NCBI GenBank assembly: GCA_018697195.1
Contig: CM031870.1
Span: 14,386,538 to 14,450,537 of the forward strand
Direction of reading: 5' to 3'
From: Certhia americana
Lineage: Eukaryota > Chordata > Aves > Passeriformes > Certhiidae
Length of the DNA: 64,000 nucleotides
This document shows positions 1 through 32,700 of this stretch, one piece after another (positions within the stretch are counted from its first letter, which is position 1; the number at the start of each line of letters is the position of its first letter). Both the position numbers and the translations under genes were made by a program. The notes under the pieces were generated by a model. That model was not told the DNA's origin. It made no database searches and was given only the letters and a program-made list of their open reading frames with translations.

Positions 1-23086
<23,086 letters not shown>

Positions 23087-25490
23087 CGCCTGCAAGGAGG
23101 GGAGCTCCAGCACCCATAGGATAAAACCCAGAGGAACAGGTCATGGACTTTGGATACCAGCTGTGTCTTTTGATTTCTTTTCTTTATTTCTTTTTTTTTT
23201 TCCAAATCTTTTTTTTTTTTTTTTTTTTTACGACAACTGGAGAGACTGAACTGCAACGAGGAACTCATCGGGGTGTTTGCTCAGAGGCTTTCAGAGCTGA
23301 GCCCTGCCCGTGGGGCCACCTTGAGCCATGCCCTGATGAGAGGAGCCTTTTGTAGCACTGTTTTATTGCTGCTGCCCTTCCTGCATTCCCTGGCACTGGC
23401 AGGAGCTGGAACTCACAGGGAGGCTCAGGTGGTGCTGCAGTGGATTGCCACCCACCTGTGTCTGTAGCTGCCAAGTACCTCCAAGTCCAGTTACCTCCTT
23501 GGTCTCCCCGTGGAGGGTATGAAAGGTGCTTCTTTCTTCTGCTTTGGATTTACTTGGGTAATTCTAGCACTGCCAGTGCTTTCTTGAAGACATTTGAGTA
23601 ACTTTCCAATTGTACTATAAAATTGTGCTACACTTAATTGGAGGATTTTACGTTTCCTGTGTGGTGTATCTGAGGAACCACCTGATGTTCCCCTCTGGAG
23701 GAGAAGGAAGACTCTTTAGAGACTAAAGACATTTTTAGATGCAGTCATCGACTTTTGGAATTCTACTTCTTTTGAGTTTTTGGATTTTTTTTTCCCTCCA
23801 AAGGGATGCTTTTTTCCTGCTCAGTTTTATCCTCATTGCCATCGAATGCATTGGATTGAATGGGACACTTCTTAGCATGTCACATGGATCAGAAGACATA
23901 ATTCCAGTGCCTTTTATGGTGGAGCAAGAATGGACTAGTGACACACATTTCAGCCCTATTTTGTGTGCTCCTCAACCCTTTTTTAATCATTCTGTATTTA
24001 AAATGTATTCTGGTTTATTTAATAGAGCTTTTTATGGTTGCACATCAGAAAAAAAAAAAAAGCAAAAAGAAAAAAAAAAAAAGCTGCACTGTCTGGACTT
24101 CAGTGGTGACCTGGTGACTGAGCACAGTCCCAAATCCAGCAGGAGCACCAGTTCTCATCCCAGTATGTGCAGGCGGGTTCCAGGCCCTCCCCTAAAGCCA
24201 TTCTTTCCTAGGGTTGTGAGTTAGGATCAATTTGGTGGGCAGAGGGAATGAGCGAGATGAACCAAGGTCACGACCTGTCAGATGAATTCCAGAGAAAACC
24301 ACTGCTCTCCTCAATGCTACCTGCACCAGGATCACGTGCTCGGCACAGCTGCAGGAACAGGGACCATCTACAACTGGAGGGTGTCTTCTCTTGTTCTTTT
24401 TTTTTTTTTAAATTTTTTAGACCTAAATACTCCCTCTTTCAGGCTAAGGGCAGGCTGAGGCTCTACCTGAGCTTTCTGAGGTTTGGTTTCCTGCTCTGCC
24501 CAGTCTGTTTTCTCTCAGGCCCCCACAGCCACATCCCAGTTGTGCACTGGTAGTGCTGATTCACATAGAATTTACTGGTATTCCAAGGAAAAGCTTGTAG
24601 CTTCCTCCTTGAGCTTTGGGGAAAGATGCTGACCCCGGGCTACCAGCAAATGTCTGCTTGGGTTTCCTCTGGTTTTTGTTAAGATCTGAGAAAGACTGTT
24701 TTCAATTTGAGCTGATACATTATTGCCCGAGATCAGTGAGTTGATTGTGTTTCAAATGAATGGATACAGCTCAGATTTCAAGTCTGTTTACAGAAAATAC
24801 CTAGGTTGTAGCAAAAGAGCCAAAGACAGAACTGGTGTGGGTGAAAGGAAGCACAGCTTTCCTTGGTGGACTCTGAGCAGTGGATGTCGTGTGGTTCCTG
24901 TTAAAGGCCTCATCCTGAGGGGTGCTTGGCACCTTCTCCTGGGAGCTGAAAGCTTGGGATACCTGGCAGCAAAGGGCTCTCTGCAAGTGACTCGAGGTAC
25001 TGGTTCTCCTCCCTCTTTTTGCTTTCACTTGAATGCTTCTGCTGGGAAGCCCCCGCGTGCGTGGCCGGAGCAGAACGCCCTCCTTCTAGGAATTTAGCGA
25101 AGCCTCTTGCCTCAGGGAAATGTTTATGTGGTGGGAATTCTGTGGGATATTTTTTCTTTGCGTGCTATAATGAGTGAGTGAGCGGTGTGGAGCAGAGTTG
25201 GCAGCAAGGCAGGCCCACGCAGAGCAGCTGATGGGCAGCCAGGCTGGCACCTCTGCCTCAGTGAGGCAACTTGCAGCGCTTCCAGGATGGAATGGGGAGG
25301 GATAGGCTCCCATGGCACTTACCTGGGGATGGCAGTTCCTTTTTTTGGGTGTAAGAGCTGCAGTTTACTATTCTATTTTTTTTTTTTTTTTAATGTGTGT
25401 TGGCACTGTCTTGCTGAAGATGGTGGGGGTGGTATGAAAACTGTTAATCTTGTACAGAACAACTCAATAAATTGTTTCAAACTTTCCAAA
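23087..25490 (+). other. UBN1: UBN1 3' untranslated region
   Basis: About 2.4 kb after the stop codon, with T-rich tracts (about 23185-23229), two near-pure A tracts (about 24049-24082) and further T tracts (about 24398-24418 and 25374-25392). AATAAA at 25466-25471 is the likely principal poly(A) signal. A second + strand AATAAA at 26158-26163 could extend the transcript. The exact cleavage site cannot be seen. Confidence 0.75.
25466..25471 (+). terminator. UBN1: Candidate UBN1 poly(A) signal, proximal
   Basis: Canonical AATAAA in CTCAATAAATTG, 2.38 kb after the stop codon. A T/C-rich stretch follows about 25 bp later, as expected for a downstream element. Confidence 0.7.
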
Positions 25491-26157
25491 ACGCTTTTTT
25501 CCCCCCCACATCTCCTTATCTCTTGTTCCTTGACTTCGTATCCAAGAATTTCTGTTGCAGCTTGGATGCTGATCTGTGTGTCTCCAGTGAGTAATGAATT
25601 ATTGACTGTTTTAAAGTCTCCTAGGTGGGGAGTGAATGGCAGCTGTGTTACAGCTGTTGCAGGGGTAGGAATGTCTCTTCTCATTCCCTGTGCTCCTGCT
25701 GGTGCTTGAAGTTGGCCTCTGCTGGAAAGGACACGTGAGGCTCAGACCCTGGAGCACCAGTGTGATCCTCCCTGATCCCTTCCTTCACAAAGGTAAAATA
25801 GTGGGGTTAACTCCGAGAGCCAGCAGGGATAAACAGGGACTGCTTATCACTGCTTTTGTGGACATCAGAGCTCCCCAGGGTTTGGGTATTAGATGAAATT
25901 TGGGAAAAAGTGGAAGTGAACGAGCTCTGGTCCCATCCCAGTGCAATCCACCATCCTCCCACACCTGCAGTCAGTCCCATTCTTTAGTGCACTTCACTCC
26001 CATCTAATGCTGCTAATTACTCCCAGCTCCAGTGCTGCTCCAGCAATTTCCCCCATGGAAAAGAGCCAACAGCTAAAATGAATAATCTCAACATTTTAAT
26101 TCAGACTCCTAAATGGCAACTTCTTGTACAGCCAAAGATGGGGAGGCTGCCGTAATT

Positions 26158-26163
26158 AATAAA
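26158..26163 (+). terminator. Candidate distal + strand poly(A) signal
   Basis: AATAAA in TTAATAAACACC on the + strand, 34 bp from the opposite-strand PPL signal. It could serve a long UBN1 3'UTR isoform. No transcript evidence is available. Confidence 0.4.
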
Positions 26164-26177
26164 CACCAAACACCTTC

Positions 26178-27029
26178 TGATTGGAACCACTGCATTTTTA
26201 TTTTGTACTATAAATAGAATTCCCCTCTATTCCCCATTCCCTTACACAAGTAAATGAAACATGTAGCTGCATGTAACTCCATCCAGGAAAACACCAGCAC
26301 TAACAGCTTTTAACCACGAGGGAAGGAGCTGTCTGTGGGAGGCCCTCTGCATTGGGTTCCCTTGCATGCTGTGCACAGCCCCTTGTGTCTGGTGGTTCTG
26401 CCATCTCTTCATGTCCTTTTCCTTGACCTCTGAGGTGTGTGAATGCTCCTCCTGGATCAGTGGCTGGTGCCATCAAAGTACACCTTCACTCTTCCCCAGC
26501 AGCACAGGCACAGAGGTGAACGAATGGTGGTGGTGGGTCTCGACGTGGTGATTCTGGACTGAAACCTTGGCTTCCACAGAGCTGGTTTTCTCAGAGCACG
26601 AGCCCATCATTGAGTCAGTTGTCCACGGTGGGACTGTCTGGCTTATCAACATGCAGCTGATGTAACCAGCTCGGAGTCACCTGGACCTTCAGTCCCTCTC
26701 CCGACACGGCTTCGTACACGACTACGTGAGTAGGAGCCGAGGAATCTGCAGGTTCTACTGAATCTTTGGACTTGAGGCACTTCACTGTCCTAAGGCTTTC
26801 TCTTGTTTTCTGGTAGGCAGGGAGGAAGAGGGGGAGAAGGTTTGGCAGATGTTTTCCACTACTGGTGGTGTTTTTCTGCAGTGTGTGACAGCAAGCGGTG
26901 TGGCCACGTAGCGTGGCCGGGGCAGAGGCTGTAGCAGTTTGGAAGACGCGAAGGAGGGCGAGGCTTTGCAGTGATCTGAATGTCTACAAGGTGCTGCAGC
27001 TCTGACTGGCTGCTCTTGAAGTAAAGTTT
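26178..27029 (-). other. PPL: PPL 3' untranslated region
   Basis: About 0.85 kb between the PPL stop (27030-27032) and the likely cleavage zone after the minus-strand AATAAA. It contains a perfect 7-bp hairpin with a three-base loop at 26902-26918. No CR1 sequence is seen in it. Confidence 0.65.
26197..26202 (-). terminator. PPL: Candidate PPL poly(A) signal
   Basis: AATAAA on the minus strand (TTTATT on +), 828 bp beyond the PPL stop codon. It is the best placed signal for the end of the PPL transcript. Confidence 0.65.
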
Positions 27030-29714
27030 CTAAAGTGGAGCGAGGGCTGTGTAATTGCTTCCGGACACCAGGACCGCCAGCTCCTGGATGGACATCTCCT
27101 TGTTGAGGTAACTGTCGTACTGAGCCGTGGTCAGCCTCCCGCTCTTCAGGGCGTCCTCGATGGAGAACTCCCTGCCAGACTTCCTGTCGAGGATCACAGA
27201 GGATTCCCCGTTGGGACCCTTTATTGAGATCTCCTCCCAGTCACATTCCTGGCTCTTCAGTTTGACAAACAGGCTCCACTCAATGAGGCCAAACACGTGA
27301 GCTTCCTCCGGAGACATCTCTTTTCCTGTGTCGGGGTCGATGACCACGATGGAGCGCCTCAGGTGGTTCTCTCTTTGCTCCCTCTTGATAGCCACTGTCT
27401 TCAGGCGATTCTGAAGTTGCTCAATCTCTGCATCTTTTTCTCTGGATAAGTGCTTCAGATCCTCTAACTCTCTTTCCAAAGCTTGGAACCTGGAGTCCAG
27501 GTTTATTCCACTGTCCACGTGGGTCATGTTTCTCAAATCCTGAGCTTCTGTTGCAGTGAGCTCAATCTCTGACTGCAGTCTCCTCGTTTCCATCAGCAGG
27601 TTCTGTTTCTCGAGGTGGAGCTTGTGGTTTTCCTCCCTTAACAAGTCTAGCTCCTTTGATGACTTGGAGTTGTTGAATTCCACCTCGGACAGCCTGGTTT
27701 CCAGGCGGTTGATATCTGCATCCAGCTCCCTCTTGCGCCTACTTTCTTCCTCCAGGTTGCTCTTCAGCTTTTGAATCTCGTACTCCGTGTCTCCTTTGTC
27801 CACTTGGACACTCTCTGAAAAGACCACTTTCTCCTTGACCTCCATCTTCTCCAGAGAAAGGAGCTTCTTTCTCAGGGCTTCTAGTTCAGTTTGCAGGACT
27901 TGTCTGCGGTGCTTCTCTTCTTCTAACTCCAGCTTGAGGAGGGAGTGCTCCTTCTCCTGCTGGGGATCTTGCTGAAGGATCACTTTCTGTTTCACAGTCA
28001 CGCGTTCTGTCGTTTCTCTTTCCTGTTCTTCCAGCTCGTTCAGCCGGATCCTGAGTCTCTGCACCTCCAGCTCGGCCTCCCTTCGGGCCTGTCTCTCCTT
28101 CTCCATCTCCTCGAGCTGTCGCTCCAGCTCGGAGCGTCTCCTCTGCAGCTTGCGCAGCTCCTCGCGGAGGCCATCAATCTGCTTCAGCTCGCTCTCGATG
28201 CTCTGGGAGAAGGAATTCACCTCAGCTTTCAAGGCAGGATCCTGCTCGTACTTCACTACTTCCTGCTGGACCACTTTCTCCTTCACCTGGGAAAGTTCTT
28301 CCTCCTTCTGTCTTACTTTTTCTTCTTGGAGAAGCCGCTCCCTCTCCAGGTCAATGTGCTTCATCTGTTCGTCTGCCAGCTGCACTCGCAGCGACTCCAC
28401 CTCCTCTCTAGTCTTGGGGTCTTCCCGAAACTGGAGGATTTCTTGAACAACTTCCTTCATTTGCACTTGAGGTTTGGTGTCTTTCAAAGCTTGTATCTCT
28501 TGTTTCAGCTGGTAGATCTCCAGGTCAGCTCTTTCGATAGCTCCGGTCCTCTCTATGATTTCCTCCCGGAGTCGCTGGAGCTCCTTTTCGGTTTCTGGAT
28601 CATTCTTGTACTTAATGACCTCCTTAATGACTTCTTTGACTTCTACCAGGGGTCCTCTGTTCTTCAGAGCAGCCAACTCGTTCTGGCAGCTCTTCAGCTG
28701 TTCATCCCCACCGCGGTACCTCCTCTCCTGCTCAACCAGCTCCAAGCGAAGGTTGGCAACTTCATTCTCAGCCTTGGGGTCCGGGCGCACAATCTCACGC
28801 ACCTTCTCCTGAACAACCACCTTGGAGTTCTCCTCCTCCAGCAGCTGGATCTTCCTGAGCAGCTCAGCCTTCTCCCGCTCATTGGAACGGCCCTTGGACT
28901 TCTCATCTTCGTACTGGCGCCGGAGCTCGTTCACCTCCCTCTCGATGACCAAATCCTTCTCCACCTTCAGCACCTCCTTGACGGTGATTTTGCCCTCGGC
29001 GATGGCCCGTTCCTTCTCCAGACGCCTGAGCTTTTCCTGGAGGAAGCTGAGCTCTTCCTCGTGCTTCTGCCGAAGGGCGCTCTCCCTCTCCTTGGTCTCC
29101 TGCAACATCCGGAATTCCATCTCCAGCTGGGGATCGTTCTGCAGCTTCAGCACCTCCTTCTCCGTCACCTTCTCCTGCTCTTTGTTCTTCTCGCTGGACA
29201 GCACAGCAATTTGTTGGCGTAAGAGGATGACTTCGCTCTCCCTGGTCCCTTCCTGCCTCCTGAGCTCTTCCAGTTCCTCCTTGAGCTTCAGGATCTCAGC
29301 AGCTTGAGCCTTATCTTGTTCAATCCTCAGCACCTCTTTCACTATGTACTCCTGCCCTCCTTCCCTCTTCTCGTGCTCCAGGACACGCAGACGGATTTTA
29401 AGAGCCTCCAGCTCATCCTGGAGGGCCTGGTTCTTGCGCTGCTCTTCTGCCAGGTTTTGCTGCAGTCTGTGGAAGCTCTCCTCCAGCTGGGGATCAGGCA
29501 CCTTCTTCACCAGTTCTTTCTTCACCACAGTTTCTTGGGGCTTCTGGTTTTGCAGGTGGACAATGTTGTTCTGAATGGCTTCAATCTCTGCCTCGAGCTG
29601 TTGCCGACGCTGAGTCTCATCCTCAAGCTCTTTCTTCAGCTTCCAGACTTCTTCCACAGGCCTTACAGACTTTTTGGTCTGGGCAAAGTCTTGGGTCACC
29701 TGAATCTCTGGCTG
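27030..29714 (-). CDS. PPL: PPL exon 22: coiled-coil rod and C-terminal linker
   Basis: A single 2685-nt exon (894 codons plus stop TAG) after acceptor CCAACAACAG. It begins [12 protein letters not shown] (human: QPEVEVTHE). Long charged heptad sequence with the periplakin-type recurring motif KEVLKVEKD / [11 protein letters not shown] / [10 protein letters not shown], then the linker ([31 protein letters not shown]). The last residues, SNYTALAPL, differ from the short human tail. Confidence 0.97.
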   Translation of the reverse strand, partial: QPEIQVTQDFAQTKKSVRPVEEVWKLKKELEDETQRRQQLEAEIEAIQNNIVHLQNQKPQETVVKKELVKKVPDPQLEESFHRLQQNLAEEQRKNQALQDELEALKIRLRVLEHEKREGGQEYIVKEVLRIEQDKAQAAEILKLKEELEELRRQEGTRESEVILLRQQIAVLSSEKNKEQEKVTEKEVLKLQNDPQLEMEFRMLQETKERESALRQKHEEELSFLQEKLRRLEKERAIAEGKITVKEVLKVEKDLVIEREVNELRRQYEDEKSKGRSNEREKAELLRKIQLLEEENSKVVVQEKVREIVRPDPKAENEVANLRLELVEQERRYRGGDEQLKSCQNELAALKNRGPLVEVKEVIKEVIKYKNDPETEKELQRLREEIIERTGAIERADLEIYQLKQEIQALKDTKPQVQMKEVVQEILQFREDPKTREEVESLRVQLADEQMKHIDLERERLLQEEKVRQKEEELSQVKEKVVQQEVVKYEQDPALKAEVNSFSQSIESELKQIDGLREELRKLQRRRSELERQLEEMEKERQARREAELEVQRLRIRLNELEEQERETTERVTVKQKVILQQDPQQEKEHSLLKLELEEEKHRRQVLQTELEALRKKLLSLEKMEVKEKVVFSESVQVDKGDTEYEIQKLKSNLEEESRRKRELDADINRLETRLSEVEFNNSKSSKELDLLREENHKLHLEKQNLLMETRRLQSEIELTATEAQDLRNMTHVDSGINLDSRFQALERELEDLKHLSREKDAEIEQLQNRLKTVAIKREQRENHLRRSIVVIDPDTGKEMSPEEAHVFGLIEWSLFVKLKSQECDWEEISIKGPNGESSVILDRKSGREFSIEDALKSGRLTTAQYDSYLNKEMSIQELAVLVSGSNYTALAPL

Positions 29715-32700
29715 CTGTTGTTGGCAAAAGGATCAAAAACAATTAGTCAAGAAAAAAAAAGATCCAGTTAATCAAACTTTTGATGCTTATCATCAGAGAA
29801 TCACAGAATTGTTTAGGTTGGGAAAAAACCTCCAAGATCATCAAGTCCAACCTGTGACTGATCCCCACCTTGTTACCCAGCCCAGAGCCCTGAGTGCCAC
29901 ATCCAGCTCCTCCTTGGACACCTCCAGGAATGGTGGAACACATCCACCACCTCCCTGGGCAGCCCCTGCCAATGCCTGACCACCCTTACAGTGAAGAAAT
30001 TTCTTCTGATGTTGAACCTGACCCTCACCTGGCACAGCTTAAGGCTCTTTCCCCTTCTCCTGTCTCTGTCCCCTGGCTGTCCCCTCCTGTCAGGGATTTG
30101 TGCAGAGCTCAGGGTCCCCTGAGCCTCCTTTTCTCCAGGCTGAGCCCCTTCCCCAGCTCCCTCAGCCTCTCCTGGTGCTCCAGCCCCTTTCCCCAGCTCT
30201 GTTCCCTTCTCTGAACACGCTCCAGCCCCTCTGTGTTCTTCCTGTCATGACAGGCCCAGAACTGGACACAGAACTCGAGGTGCCTCAGCAGTGCCAGCAC
30301 AGAGGGACAATCACTGCCCTGGTCCTGCTGGCCACACAATTCCTGACCCAGGCCAGGATATTGGTGCCTCCCACAAAGCAACAGGAGGGAGTTGAGCTGT
30401 AGCAAACTGAGTATTTGCAAACAGATTTCTCTGTGGGTTCCCAGCCTGAGAAATCCTTCCTGCAATGCTGTCAGAACAACGCTTTGAGCCACAAGGGAGG
30501 CTCATTGTGCCACAGAATGGAAAAAATGGAGTTAAAAATTTTACGAAGCTTCCTAGGATGAGTGGGAAATGGGATTGGGGGTGGTCTGTCTGATTGCAGT
30601 GTCTGCTGATAATGTTTTAGGGGGACAAGACATCAGCTAAGCTTGTTCCCAGTTCAGCCTGTATTGGCAGAGCCCCACACATGCCATCCACACGTGTCCT
30701 TGCTCCAACACGTGTGTCCCTGCAGCATCACCTTGCTCCTGTGCTCACTCACCTGCCGCAGGAGGCTCTGGGCAAACTCCAGGTTCTGCAGCCTCTGCTT
30801 GTTCACAGCGTTCACTTCTGTGTATTTGGCTGCCAGAACAGCTTCCTGCAGAGCAAAAAAATGTTGGGAAGGGCTGGAGAAGGCCAGAAACATCAGGCCT
30901 TAAAGAGGAATCTCTGGGTACTCCTCTAAAAACCTACAGCAGTGAACTGCAGAGTTTTGGGGGAGGGAGAGGGATTCTCGTGCACAGACACACTCCTGGT
31001 CACACTGTGATTTTTCTACTCAAGATAAACAAAACCAGGTGCAGCAGGAACCAGCTGAGGAAGAACCAGGTGGACACTTCTGCCTGCCTCTATAGGCAGG
31101 ATGAGTTTGAGACAGGTAGCAAACAGATCCTGCACAAATAGGTAACTTGTGGCCTCATCTCACTGGAAGTATTTCTCTCTTTAGAAGAAAAAAGCTTCTA
31201 GAGAAGTTTTTCCCTTCTCTAGTTCAGGGAGATTTCAGTGAAATATCTTTCTCTGAAAGTCTAGAGAAGGGGAAATGTAGGATTGATGGGTGGTAGGACA
31301 CTTGGGACAGATGGAGATGAGAGATCTTTGAAGCCAAGTTTTGGATTTTGTGGTTTATTGCAGGGGCCCTGCTTGGAGCTGCCAGACACAGCTTGGAGCA
31401 GGCCCCAAAGAGAGCCCCAAAGTTCCCAAGAGAGGGAGTGAGAGAAAGAGTAAGAGCAGAAGTAAGTAAGTAAGAGAGTGAAGGTCCTGTTATAATACAA
31501 TAAATCTTCTTTTGTGTTGAATATTCTAATTCTCACTAACTAATTTAGTACAAGTTACAAATCTTAGAGTATTTACATACAGCCTATAAGAATTTTTACA
31601 TTACTATATTGTGTTAGATTTTAAACCCTAAAAACTACTCTTTGGCCCCCTTCTGCCAAGATAGTAGGGTCTGCTCTGACTCTCAGATTTGTCTGCAAGC
31701 AGAGGGGATTGTCTAATCCAAAGGGGATTCCCTTCAGCTGGCTGTACTATTGTTTAACAGTTGTTCAGTAACTAAGTCTCGCTATGTCAAAGCTTGCTTT
31801 CATTTCAATTTTATTTGTAGTTTCCATATTCTCAAAATCTTTTGCCAGGCAATCATATTTATAAGGCTTTCTTGTTTCATCTTCCCCAACAGGTTAAAAC
31901 TTAGAGATTTTTGGCTTTTCTCCTCCTTTTCCCCTTCCAAATCTGTTAAATCCATTTTCCCTTTGTCATTCCGGCCAGCCCAGTTCAATGAAAGGATGCA
32001 AAATCCCTTCCTCCTGACTCCCTGCCCTTCCCTGTGGTCCCCACAGTAACTGTAGGTGTTTTTAAACCCCCAGTGGTCCCGTGAGCTGCCCTCTCCTTTA
32101 CCCCTTGCTTACCTCCTCCTTCACTTTGGCAGCTGGGGACTGCAGCCTGGGTTTCTTGCTCGTGTAGCCATTCCGGCCATTCTCCAGGTCCAGGATGGAC
32201 CTCAGCTTCTCAGCTTCCAGCTCGTAATCCTGGGGGAGGACATGGACATTCCCAGGAGAATTATGAAATTACTGCATCCCCTTCAGGCACAGGCTCCTCC
32301 TAAGCTGGCCCTGGCTTTAGCAACTTCACCCCTTGAGCTGTTTTTTTTTGGAAGGCCACAAAAGCCCCCCCCCTCTGCTCTGGAGCCAGGCTAGGAGAGC
32401 TGGGGGTGCTCACCTGGAAAGGAGAAGGCTCCAGGGACACCTCAGAGCACCTTCCAGAGTCTAAAGGGACTCCAGGAGAGCTGGAGAAGGACTGGGGATA
32501 AGGGATGGAGGGACAGGACACAGGGAATGTGTCAGAGGGCAGGGATAGATGGGATATTGGGCAGGAATTGTTCCCTGGGAGGGTGGGCAGGCCCTGGCAC
32601 AGGGTGCCCAGAGCAGCTGTGGCTGCCCCTGGATCCCTGGCAGTGTCCAAGGCCAGGCTGGATGGGGCTTGGAGCAGCCTGGGATAGTGGGATGTGTTCC

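Noticed and set aside
27945..29222. 425-codon open frame on the + strand opposite PPL exon 22, leucine-rich
   Set aside because: It is the antisense shadow of the coiled-coil exon: Glu/Lys/Gln codons read backwards give Leu/Phe/Leu. No start context, splice signals or independent family match.
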